DNA of 64,000 nt from Heterohyrax brucei. Its lineage: Eukaryota; Chordata; Mammalia; Hyracoidea; Procaviidae. Under the pieces are notes generated by a model, which did not search any database, was not told where the DNA came from, and saw only the letters and a program-made list of their open reading frames with translations. Shown piece after piece: positions 54,800-64,000 of the stretch. Each line of letters opens with the position of its first letter. Position 1 is the stretch's first letter. A program made the translations under genes and the position numbers. The DNA lies in assembly GCA_028571685.1 (NCBI GenBank), contig CM053141.1, positions 135,312,833 through 135,376,832 of the forward strand, given 5' to 3'.

Positions 54800-54910
54800 A
54801 CGCATGTCACTAAGATTAGCGGTCCCTACCCTCTGCTCCCACTGCTGCTGCTGCAGCTAGTCCCCGCCTTTTCCTCATCCCGTCTTCATCTTCACCTTCC
54901 TTGGTGTCTA
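54800..54910. other. Small GC-rich, CTG/CCT-rich island
   Basis: 'CTGCTCCCACTGCTGCTGCTGCAGCTAG' then 'CCCCGCCTTTTCCTCATCCCGTC' stands out from the surrounding AT-rich sequence. There is no open frame with support and no exon signals I can defend. It could be the remnant of a processed copy or a small regulatory element. Confidence 0.3.
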
Positions 54911-55261
54911 GTCTTCAAAACTACCTTACTCTGAAGTGTTTGGACCTTGAGAAAAGAGTTTACAGAATTATTCAACAATGAGTATCAATAGTCATTCAGT
55001 GTCTCCTACTTATCGGAAAGATAATGATGCAAAATACATTCATGGTCCTGCCTTCATGGAGCTTACTTACTTTATATTGTAGGAAAAACACTACAGTATA
55101 TGTAACCTATGCTAATGAAAATGGAGGTGCAGTGTCTGGGAGAAGCAAACAGTACTGACGCCTGACTCAGTCCTGTTGGGAGAGGTCTGTGTGAGGTGGG
55201 GGGAAGACTTTGGAGGGAGGATTTCCTTCAGTTTTCTAGGGAGCAAGAGACATGAAAGAGA

Positions 55262-55420
55262 ACAGACCTGTTGCCACTGGGTCAATTCCAACCCATAGTG
55301 ACATTAGAGAACAGAGTAGAATTGCCTGCATAGGGTTCCCACGGAGTGGCTCATGGATTTAAACTACCTTTTGGCTAGCAGCCGTATCACTCTAACCATT
55401 GTGCCACCAGGGCTCCCAAT
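55262..55420 (-). mobile_element. AfroSINE (short type)
   Basis: 'ACAGACCTGTTGCCACTGGGTCAATTCCAACCCATAGTGAC', 'ACAGAGTAGAATTGCCTGCATAGGG' and 'ACTCTAACCATTGTGCCACCAGGGCTCCC'. Confidence 0.9.
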
Positions 55421-55445
55421 ACAGAGTAGTCAGCTACAATTTTAT

Positions 55446-55622
55446 ATGGCAGAGGGTCCCAACCTCAGAGGCATGTTAGAAACTACCTGAAGAACTTCAA
55501 AAAATTCAGATGCCCAAATCTCAAACCATTTATATCAGAATCTCTGGGGACAGGTTCCAGGCATGAATATGCTTTAAAACCTCTGTAGGTGATTCTAATA
55601 TGCAGTTGAGGTTAAGATCTAC
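55446..55622. repeat. MER5A-like hAT element
   Basis: 'GAGGGTCCCAACCTCAGAGGCATGTTAGAAACTACCTG', 'CAGAATCTCTGGGGACAGG' and 'GTAGGTGATTCTAATATGCAGTTGAGG' follow the MER5A layout. Confidence 0.65.
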
Positions 55623-55743
55623 TCATCCATAGATAGAAACAAATGAAAATTCCTAAATAATCATGAAGTTACTCTTTGTATCAACTTTCTTCTTCAGAAT
55701 GCTGCTAGAATTCTCTGAAATATCAAAGTCCTTCTGGTCATGT

Positions 55744-55783
<40 letters not shown>

Positions 55784-55784
55784 A
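55744..55784. repeat. (AC)n microsatellite
   Basis: About 19 uninterrupted AC units followed by 'CAGTCATAAAC'. Confidence 0.95.
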
Positions 55785-56139
55785 GTCATAAACAGGGAGA
55801 AAAACAAGGACTTTATCTTATATTGATCAATATATTTACAATCCAAAAATACTGTTTCATTGCTACAGCAAGTCTTCTCTTCATTAAATGTCAAAGGTTT
55901 TTATTGCACCTCTTGTAACCAGTTTACATTTCCAAGTGGAAGTGATTAATTACAGTGTCAAACCTGAACATTTTCAGTATAGGTTTGGTCATACCACCCT
56001 CCAGGGAGGTTTAGGGTTTTTATTTGTTTTATTGTATTTCCTTTTTAGTTATAGCCTTCCCAAAATGTTAGGTATTGGTAAAGTTATGGAGGAGTTAGTT
56101 TATTCTTTGGGGTAATAAGATAAAAAGAAGCATCAAAAG

Positions 56140-56370
56140 AGCACCAACTGTATGCCAGAAACTAGACGATGATGAAAAAATACCTGTGTGTGTGGGTATG
56201 CATGTAGTTCTCACAGTACTGAAGCATGTACTATTATTCCCAGCTTGCAAATAAGCAAATGGGGTTCAGAAAGTAAAGTGATTTGCCCAGTGTCACCCAG
56301 AAATTTGTGTCTAGAACTGCTTGTTGCTAAAGCTGACACTGCTGCCTCTGGCATATATAACACACTATTC
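56140..56370 (-). repeat. MIR SINE (antisense)
   Basis: 'GAGCACCAACTGTATGCCAGAAACTAG', 'TACTATTATTCCCAGCTTGCAAATAAGCAAATGGGG' and 'GTGATTTGCCCAGTGTCACCCAG' are in antisense MIR order. A GTGTGTGGGTATG stretch interrupts it. Confidence 0.75.
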
Positions 56371-58130
56371 TGGTCATCAGTATGTACATCCTGGAGCTCT
56401 TTCTCCTAGTGAACATGATAGCAGAGTGCTCTTCTCATAAAGGTTATTATAACTATTTCCACAACTTAGGTTAGAGTTTGGACTAAATTACAGCCTTCTC
56501 AAAAACAAGCTTTGATTCGTAGTAGTCAAGTGACTTTTTCATAAGTTAAGTAACTTTTAACTGACAGTTCCTAAAACATGAGGCAACAAATGCCTGATAC
56601 TTGCCAACCATTATCATTTAAGTTCTGGGATTCTGAGGAGGAATAAAGATATAATTGCTTATACTCTCTGAAAGCTCGAAGTAACCTAAAAATGTTTGCG
56701 TCACGTGAAAGGATATTGGAACAACAGAATTTTAATTCATGGCTTTTAGAGTTATTTCTAGGTACTACCAGTAAAACATCAAAGCATTTATGTAGCTAAA
56801 GTTAATTGGGCTGGAAAATGCTGTCCAAGGTTGAGAATTAGTTGTTACTAGATATACAGAGAGAGAAAGAAAACAAATTGCCCAGCCTATTTAAGGAAAT
56901 ATATACTACCTAACCTTAAATTGATTTTGATAGGGAATGCATGTATTACACTATGCTTTTCTATTGGCCTAATGTTCCAGAAGATTGTCTTGCACAACTC
57001 ATGACCCTTGCAGAAAATGTACACAATTTCCTTGCATGTAACTGTGGCTATGTACATTTTTCCTTAACTCATTTTTCTTGCTCATTTAACTTTATCTTTA
57101 TGAAGTGCATGAATCCTTTCTGTTACAAGTGAAATATACAGAAATAAATATTTATATAGAACAATGGGTTGGATGCCACATGAATGAGATACCGTAGCCA
57201 ATTTGGGGTTAGTATTTTCTAAGCAATCAACCTTCAATACCTAAAATATTTGCTACTAATGACATGCTCTAATTCAAAGGAAACATCACATAAAATCTAC
57301 TTATCTCTTCCACTAAAAAAGAAGTAGATCTTTGAGTGGAAAAAACGTAGCTGTTTCTAGCCTACCGTTCCTACAAGACAATACTTTGGCAGCAAGTAAG
57401 AGGTGGAGAGTGGGAAAGAAAATCGGTCCTTTCTTGGAAATCCATATTACTGGCTCAGAAAGACAGACTTTTTTTCTCTAGCCACAGGCTTCTCCCTCCT
57501 ACTTTCTAAAGCCCAGCAAAACTAGCATTGTGCCCCGCAGAAATGAGTCATTTAGCAAGCAGGTTAGACCTGTCATCAGTTATTTATCAGCCAGGTTCTT
57601 GGTAGCAAGCCTACAAGATCTAGTTAGCTTAAAAGAAAAGGGAATCATTGAAAAGTGTCAGGAATTCTTAAGTGGGTGGTAAGGGAGAAGAGAAACAAAC
57701 TTGGAAAATGGCAGGAACTAAGGCCACTGTGAAAGACCAAGAAACATAAAGCACTGAAATTATCTGTTTAACATGAAGAGTTGGGCCAGGACAAGCAGAG
57801 CACGGTCATAGTACAGTAGCTATAGGCCATTATACAACACTGGACCTTGGCCCCTCTGGACACTGATACCATTCTTTGGGTGAATTCTAACCAGATCTCT
57901 GCCTTTTTATCATTAATTCAAAACACAAAGTCCAAGGCAGGTGGATCCAGTTGGCTCACCAAGGTCATTCACTCATCTCCAGTTGTCTTAGGCAGAGGAG
58001 AATGGGGAGTCCCTGACATAAGACTGGTCTCTGTCTGATAAATACTGAAACAACACAGAGACCAGGGTTTATTCCCTTTGGTTGGTGCCCATGTGATACA
58101 TGAGTTGTTTAGCATTTGAATGCTGTTTCT
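56371..58130. other. No recognisable gene
   Basis: No exon or clear repeat family. 57580-58050 has the look of an old interspersed repeat but I cannot assign it. Confidence 0.4.
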
Positions 58131-58132
58131 GT

Positions 58133-58304
58133 ATGTCGTTGAGTCAGTTCCAACTCATTAAAAAAACGTACTCATCGCCACTGAGTTGATTCTGACTCAT
58201 AGCGTAGAACTGCCCCATAGAGCTTCCAAGGAGCAGTTGGTAGACTTAAACTGCCCACGTTCTGGTTAACAGTCAAGCTGTTAACCACTGTGCCACCAGG
58301 CCTC
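58133..58304 (-). mobile_element. AfroSINE with an extra tail fragment
   Basis: Head and body: 'CGTAGAACTGCCCCATAGAGC', 'CTGTTAACCACTGTGCCACCAGGCCTCC'. The tail reads 'CATCGCCACTGAGTTGATTCTGACTCATAGCG'. Beyond a short A-run is a second tail-only fragment, 'TGTCGTTGAGTCAGTTCCAACTCATTA' (58134-58160). Confidence 0.85.
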
Positions 58305-59954
58305 CTTCTAACTTGCAGTATCCTGTAATTATTCCACCTCCTTTTACTTCTGTCATCAAGGGGCAGAATTCTGATTTTCACTAAAACTCACACATTAGGA
58401 CACTCTCTTAAGTAGGAAGATCTCTGGCAGCCAAAAAGTTAACGAACATCACTACAAGACCTTGAATGAAATCAGTAAGAGAGTCCTCTTAACTTAAATG
58501 TAATTCAGCCTAATTCAGTAGTATAAGGTATTATGTATATTACTAATGGAATATGATGTAATTTGGGAAATAAAAAAAGCACACTTCCTCCAGACAAAAA
58601 CAGAGGAGTTGGAGGGCCCTTGGCTGAGGATTTAATCAAATACTTATCAAAAGTAATCTCAAAGCTTTGGCTGGATCTTTATGTGGTTGAAGAAGAGGTC
58701 ATCAATGGCTCGATGACTCAGCGAGGTGGACCCTTAATTCTTGTGCCCGGAGCCCTTAAGTGTAACAATTTGAAAGGAGGAAGAAGAAAGAAAAAAAGAA
58801 GACAAAAACGTTGCTGTCTGTAACTATGTGAAATACTGACTCCATTGTATGTAGATCACCTTATTCACTCAAGGAGTTTAGGTGGCAGTGTCTCTTGAGA
58901 ATTAATGCTTGTCCTTGGGAGCTCTGGGTATGCGTGTTTTTAATTCAACTGTTCCTAACTGATTTGCCATTAGCAGAGGTCTCCCAAGAAAGAGTAGGCT
59001 TAAAAGCACTGTTGCTAGATGAGGTCTTTCTAGAAGGTTGGTCATTGACCAGGGTGTCCTTGACAAATAGGCCCCTAACCAAAAGGTTATCTACAGAGGT
59101 GTCTTATTTTAAGAGTATTCTAGAAGCATGAATATCCCTAGTAAATGTTCTCTTTTTAGTGATGCCCTAGCAGTGTGGCATTGTGGTATATGCTGTGAAT
59201 TGGTTAACCAAAAGCCATTCATGACTCATTCCTTTTCTTTCATCTACTGAGCAGATTCTAGGACTAGCATAATCACTTCCCCTTATCCCACTGCAGTTAA
59301 CAGTGAGCATTAGCCATTCTTAATCTATAAGGTACTTATGGAAAGAAGACATTCATTATCAGATAAAAAGGAAAGCCCCTGCTATATGACACAAATTTTC
59401 CTTTCATCTGTTTTCTTCTCACCTGGAACAAAGACTCAGTGCAAGAGAGCAATAAACTCTTGACCCTTAGGTGTTACTTTAATGACATAAATATTTACTA
59501 CTCTAAAACTATTTGATTTTATTAAACAGAGTGACAAGAGTTCAGTTTGGAGTTTGCATATCTTCAGTTTTAAGTTACAAATAAATAAGGCCAGAATCTA
59601 TCTGGATGCAGGTAAGACACATAAAGACCCACTGCTAAGCCACACACCCATCAATGACCTCTTCATCAGCTATGCAAAGACCCAGTCAAAGCTTTGATAT
59701 TTGCATTTAACTTGAAGCACCTTTCACACTCTACTGCAAGGAAAACTAGAGTTTCTTTCTGGTCTGAAGGTTGATTCTGGTGTAAATTCAGTCACATTTG
59801 CAAGAAACAAAGCTCCATTGATAGGTATTACGTTCAGAAGGGTCATCTTGGATTTTTATCTATGACTGGGCACTCTGTTTCTCAACATACAAATTATTTA
59901 GTAAATATGAAAGTTAAAAAAAAATAAGTTTTAGCTTTGTAAGCTGATCAAAAT
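58305..59954. other. No supported gene
   Basis: The 86-codon frame at 58563-58823 begins with an MG start and ends in a Lys/Arg-rich stretch. I cannot place it in any family, so it is not annotated. No named repeat otherwise. Confidence 0.4.
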
Positions 59955-59955
59955 T

Positions 59956-60120
59956 TAACCAAAATCCCGTTGCTGTCCAGCCAATTCCAACTTATAGTGA
60001 TTCTATAAGAATAGAATACAACTGCCCCACAGGGTTTCCAAGAAGCAGCTGATGAATCTGAACTACCAACCCTTTGGCTAGCAGCTGCGTTCTTAACTAC
60101 TGCGCCATCAAGGCTCCTAA
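59956..60120 (-). mobile_element. AfroSINE (short type)
   Basis: 'CCCGTTGCTGTCCAGCCAATTCCAACTTATAGTGATTC', 'ACAACTGCCCCACAGGGTTTCC' and 'CTTAACTACTGCGCCATCAAGGCTCC'. Confidence 0.9.
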
Positions 60121-60144
60121 AGATTTGAAGGTAACAACAAAAAA

Positions 60145-60332
60145 ACAGTTTACCATAAAATCAGTTTCAACTCATGGTGACACCATGCATTGTCCCATAA
60201 GATTTTCTTCACCATAATCTTTACAGACGTAGATCACCAGGCTTCTCTTTCAGTGTGGTACTGGGTAGATTTGAACCACTAGCCTTTAAATTAGTAGTTA
60301 AGTGTAAACCATTTCTGCTACCCAGGGACCTT
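60145..60332 (-). mobile_element. AfroSINE (long type)
   Basis: 'ACCATAAAATCAGTTTCAACTCATGGTGACACC', 'TAGATCACCAGGCTTCTCTTTC', 'GGGTAGATTTGAACCACTAGCC' and 'CTGCTACCCAGGGACC'. The long-type body lies between tail and head. Confidence 0.75.
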
Positions 60333-60563
60333 CAACGGTAACAATATTGGTTAAATATCTCATTTCTTTGCGTGGTTTGGAGCAATTATATATTCCTTTT
60401 CTGCAGATCAAGTGATGTCACAACTATGTTGTTTTTATTGTCACATTTCCCTGATACAGGAAGGACAGGAACTATAGTTTCCTTTTCTTCTGTGTGCTAT
60501 AAATATTTATCATCTACCTACCATGTGCTTGGACTATGTTAAATGTCAACATAAGAAAACTAA

Positions 60564-60677
60564 AAACCCAACCTGTTGCTGTTGAGTCAGTTCCAACCCA
60601 TAACAACCCTAGAGCACACAGCAGAACTGCCCGATAGAGTTTCCTAGGAGTGCCTGGTAGATTCAAACTGCCAATAG
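60564..60677 (-). mobile_element. AfroSINE (short type), head missing
   Basis: 'AAACCCAACCTGTTGCTGTTGAGTCAGTTCCAACCCATAAC' to 'GGTAGATTCAAACTGCC'; it stops before the box A half, so it is 5'-truncated. Confidence 0.85.
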
Positions 60678-60879
60678 GGAGTAAAAAATATAAACAAGGT
60701 CCCAGCCCTTCATAAGCTGACATTGTTATTTAATTCAATTGAACTACAGAGACATAGTCCTTGACATTGTGAAATACTACAGTAAGAAGACTTATTGAAA
60801 ATGCAGAGTCTTTGGCCAGGCCTCCTAAGACTCCGACGTATTAGGATTGGGTTGAAACCTAGATCTGAATTTTTGTCAC

Positions 60880-61345
60880 TATTTATTTTTTTAAAAATTT
60901 GATCATGCTTTAGGCAAAAGTTTATTGTATAAATTAATTTATCATCCCAAAAATTACAAATTGTTTTGTGACATTGATTGCAACCCCAGAATATGTCAGC
61001 ACTCTCCCCCCTCCCACCTCAAGTTCCCTGTGTCCATTGGTCCAGTTTTCCTGTCCATTTCTGCCTTTTTTGCTTTGGGCAGGTGTTGCCACCTTGGTCT
61101 CATATACTTGATTGAACTATGAAGCGTGTTCCTCACTTGCATTACTGTTTGTCTTTCAGACCTGCCTAATCTTTGACTGAACCGTGAACTTTAGGAGTAC
61201 GTCAGTTCTGAGTTAGCAAGGTGTCTGTGGGCTGTAGTCTTGTGAGTTCTGGTATCTGTTTTTTTGATAACCTTCACAGATGCAGGTGGTCTAGGAAACA
61301 CAAGGAGAAATACTAGAAGGTAACCTAACGAGAATACGGATCAAT
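60880..61345 (-). repeat. Unnamed afrotherian repeat, longer copy
   Basis: It begins after a T-rich run with 'CATGCTTTAGGCAAAAGTTTATTG', then 'TTTTGTGACATTGATTGCAACCCCAG' and 'GTCAGCACTCTCCCCCCTCCC', then about 250 nt more. It is homologous to 32329-32480. The T-rich left edge suggests a poly-A-ended retrotransposon in antisense. Family not named. Confidence 0.55.
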
Positions 61346-61439
61346 TCTATAACTTATTATGGTGCAGAGTGATGAATCTCATAATAGGAATATCAGGATG
61401 ATATGAGAGAAGGAAACCATCCCCAGACTATTGTTAGCT

Positions 61440-61716
61440 CCCATCAAGTTGAACTTGAACTCATGATGACTGTATGCAAAATGAGGTCAGACTGTTCTAA
61501 TCTACAGGGCTGATTTTCCAGAATGAATTGTCAGACCTTTCTTCCTAGTCTGTGTTCCTGTGGAAGCTCTACTGAAACTTGTTCAGCATCATAGCAACTT
61601 CCAATCCTCCAACAGCAGAAGAGCAGTGGTCACACTTGAAGTATATTGGCTGGGAGTCAAACCCAGGTCTCCCACATGAAAGGCAGAAACTCTACCACTG
61701 AACCACCATTTCCCTC
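61440..61716 (-). mobile_element. tRNA-Gly-headed SINE with RTE-derived body, second copy
   Basis: On the minus strand the head is 'ATGGTGGTTCAGTGGTAGAGTTTCTGCC' and 'GGGAGACCTGGGTTTGACTCCCAGCC', close to a whole tRNA-Gly gene with D-arm and T-arm. The body 'TATGATGCTGAACAAGTTTCAGTAGAGCTTCC' and 'AGACTAGGAAGAAAGG' is homologous to the RTE 5' region. The tail ends 'GAGCTAACAAT'. Confidence 0.85.
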
Positions 61717-62860
61717 ATTTGTAGGCTAGGGATCTTTATAAGATCAGTCTCTGAGACATGGATATCATTGGTTTAAAAACAATAAAATATTTATTTATTG
61801 TCCCTCCTATATATGTGTCATTGGTATGAGGAAAGGGTTTTTATCATGTTTTCTCAGGGTCTTGGATTTGAGAAGTAGCCACCAGTATCTTGAAGGTTGC
61901 CATTTGCTATGAGAGAAGGAAAAGAAAGCTTCCAGGATTTTGCATCATGAATTAGATGTGTAGATGGGTAAAAACGATTATTCCTCTCTTTAACAACTCA
62001 TTGTCTAGAATTACTCCCATGGCTCTGCTCACTCATGAGAAGACTAGAAATTCAATTGCACTTGTATGCCTATGATTACCGAAGAAACAGTATCAGCAAA
62101 CACAGTAATCATCACCCTGAAATCATTTCATTGGTGTTTGAACTGAGCTTTAGCAATAAAAAAGTAAAAATAAAAATAAAATAAAGAACCCTTCCTCAAA
62201 ATAACAGAGTCAGTAACTACCCATGGAAAGGCTCATTCTTCTGTTTTTCCTATGGCATTGGTTACAAATGAAAGTAGAAACACAACTCCAGTGTCCTTTT
62301 GGGAATCTGAACTAATTCAATACATTTGTGTTTTGGTAAGCCCCTATGTTTAGGTGTTGAGAGTTGAAAAATGAATGAGACAACAGTCCTGTCCCTATAG
62401 TACTTATCCTCCACTGGAAGAGACAGTCACAGGGCAATGACTATAAGATACATCAGATTGTGTTGAGTAATGGGCCAGAGGGATGAGCATGTGCAATAAG
62501 TGTTATCCCACTGCAGAAGGGGAAGTAATTTTATATAGTGGCTTAGTAAGGGCTCATAGAAGAGGAAATATTTGAGATGAACTTGGAAGAATAGAGTTTT
62601 GCCAGTAGGAAATGAGTGTTAGGTTATTATTATGAGCAGAACTAACAAAATGGATATATAGCTAAGGGATATAATTTGGAAATTGTGAGCCCAGGATAGT
62701 TTCTCATAAGCACTCCTAAGATCAAAAGTGTCAGAAACTTTCAGAATATTTTAAAACTAAATTTCAGGGCCTAGAAAGGCATGGCACAGAATTTGTCCTT
62801 TTTTTCCCCCAAAGTTAAGATTCTAATTAAAGTTTTTGAGTAATGATATGATCATACTTG
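61717..62860. other. No recognisable gene
   Basis: Unique-looking; 62370-62620 recalls old L2-type text (GAATGAGACAACAGTCCTGTCCC) but is not assignable with confidence. Confidence 0.4.
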
Positions 62861-62861
62861 A

Positions 62862-62883
62862 GTTTTTTTTTTTTTTTTTTTTA
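62862..62883. repeat. Poly-T run
   Basis: A run of about 20 T. No adjoining retrotransposon was recognised. Confidence 0.9.
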
Positions 62884-63249
62884 AGATACGTGAGGTAAAT
62901 AAGTAAAGAATGGGGATAGAAAGAGGACATAAAAAGTTGATTCTAGTCTAAATCAAATAATCAGAGTGCAGAATGGTGGCTAGCTATGGTTACCTTGGTC
63001 AATCATTCTAAAATCCTAAAATGATAATTAATTTCCTAAGATGGAAATTAATGTCAGCCAACAAGACTGTGAAAATGACTAGGTTTATAATGAGCCAATT
63101 CAGCCACCTGTCACAAAGATGCTTGAGATCAAAGATAATTACATATGAGGGCAAAAGGAGGACAAGTAGATTGGTCAACAATATCCTTGAGCCCATTAAA
63201 ACGTTCTAAGCATCCTTCATATTTGAATTGTTTAACATCTTTAGAGGGC

Positions 63250-63370
63250 TTTTAGATCAAACTCATTCATTTGCCAGATGAAAATACAAGTGTAGAAATA
63301 GTATACAAGGGCCCAGATCACACAGATAGATTTTTAGCAGATCCAGTGCTAAAATCCAAGTCCTATAATA
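63250..63370 (-). repeat. MIR SINE fragment (antisense)
   Basis: 'TTTGCCAGATGAAAATACAAGTGTAGAAATAG' and 'GGGCCCAGATCACACAGATAG' match the antisense MIR. Confidence 0.55.
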
Positions 63371-63942
63371 ATTGGATTACAGAGTGAAATTTGTTTTATG
63401 CAGAAGTGGTAACTAAAGGACTCTTTATAACTATGTTTCTTTGATGCTTTAAGCTTCACTTGTGAAGAATCAACTTCCTATGACCAATAATACTTTTTTT
63501 CTTTGATTTTGAATAAAGTGGTTTTATGGGGAATCCTTTCATGTGCGTACAGAAGAGAATACATGCACTGAAAGGCTCAAAGAGTAAGAGTTTTGATGGG
63601 TAATGAGGTACAAAACCCTTAATATTTGCTTAAACAATTACCTCTTGATTATTCTGTGATGGAATTTTTGTTTGTTTGTTTGTTTTTAATTTTCAGATTA
63701 TCTGAACTCTGTGTCTGTTTGTAAAAGACAGTTTTAGGATAGAGTGAGAGAGATACTTTCTGAAGTCAGCTCTTCAGTTGTTATCTTGGATAAGACAGGA
63801 TTCTTGCATATACAAGTATCTATGCCTTTATTTTATTTTGTTTTACAAAGAGCTATTGTCTGTAGCATCTGTATACTTCCCTTCATTGAAATGGGACATC
63901 AGAAAATAAAAAAAAAGGATTTCGTCAAATACATTGGTAATT

Positions 63943-63987
63943 TGATACATACATACATACATATATGTGTGTGTGTGTGTATGTATA
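63943..63987. repeat. (ACAT)n/(TG)n microsatellite
   Basis: ACATACATACATACATATATG followed by TGTGTGTGTGTGTATGTATA. Simple sequence only. Confidence 0.95.
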
Positions 63988-64000
63988 GCCATTAACTGGC

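Noticed and set aside
58563-58823. 86-codon frame starting MGNKKS, reminiscent of a retroviral Gag start
   Set aside because: Only the first few residues resemble a myristoylated Gag; the rest matches no Gag region I know, and no LTR or pol sequence is adjacent.
61645-61716. tRNA-Gly gene on the minus strand
   Set aside because: Same reason: it continues into the RTE-derived SINE body, and the acceptor stem does not pair cleanly.

Overview
The window is repeat-dense mammalian nuclear DNA from an afrotherian, most likely an elephant or close relative. Two things point there: many tRNA-derived SINEs of the AfroSINE type, and several copies of an RTE/BovB-class LINE whose 3' end matches the SINE tails. 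Afrotherian-type L1s, MIR, L2, MaLR-like LTRs and mariner fossils fill much of the rest. Family names come from my recognition of consensus features; no database was searched. I find no convincing host protein-coding exon, tRNA, rRNA or other functional RNA gene. The longer open frames either lie inside transposons or look like chance frames. The window is therefore intergenic or deep intronic.

Layout. 0-14 kb: a head-to-head mariner fossil (2.0-2.5 kb), a solo MaLR-like LTR with 5-bp target duplications (2.96-3.47 kb), an RTE copy (5.9-6.7 kb), an L2 split by a short RTE derivative (6.7-7.7 kb), an L1 3' end (8.2 kb), a MIR and three AfroSINEs. 14-25 kb: an RTE with an AfroSINE pair inside it, an old L1 interrupted by an RTE end, an LTR and two SINEs, then an antisense RTE, an L2 and an inverted SINE cluster. 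25-36 kb: an L1 3' end; an older L1 (28.2-32.3 kb) carrying a younger L1 in its 3' UTR (30.6-31.8 kb); and an LTR with another LTR-like element inside it (34.8-35.65 kb). 36.9-42.4 kb: an L1 with both ends, intact target duplications, a 5' UTR, decayed ORF1 and internally deleted ORF2. 42.6-64 kb: more SINEs, a near-full-length RTE (44.5-47.7 kb), a mariner fossil (51.7-52.6 kb), MIRs, MER5-like and L2/CR1-like remnants, and a mostly minus-strand SINE series up to 61.7 kb.

How the parts relate. RTE copies and SINEs share the same 3' tail (a GAGTCGGAATCGACTCGACGGCA-like core), which is expected if the RTE reverse transcriptase mobilised the SINEs. One SINE family here has a tRNA-Gly-like head followed by sequence homologous to the RTE 5' region and ends in the RTE tail. 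The most unusual observation is a pair of very short SINE-tail-like insertions inside the L1 at 36.9-42.4 kb, one in ORF1 and one in ORF2. Each is flanked by a small direct repeat and each keeps the reading frame (45 and 36 nt).
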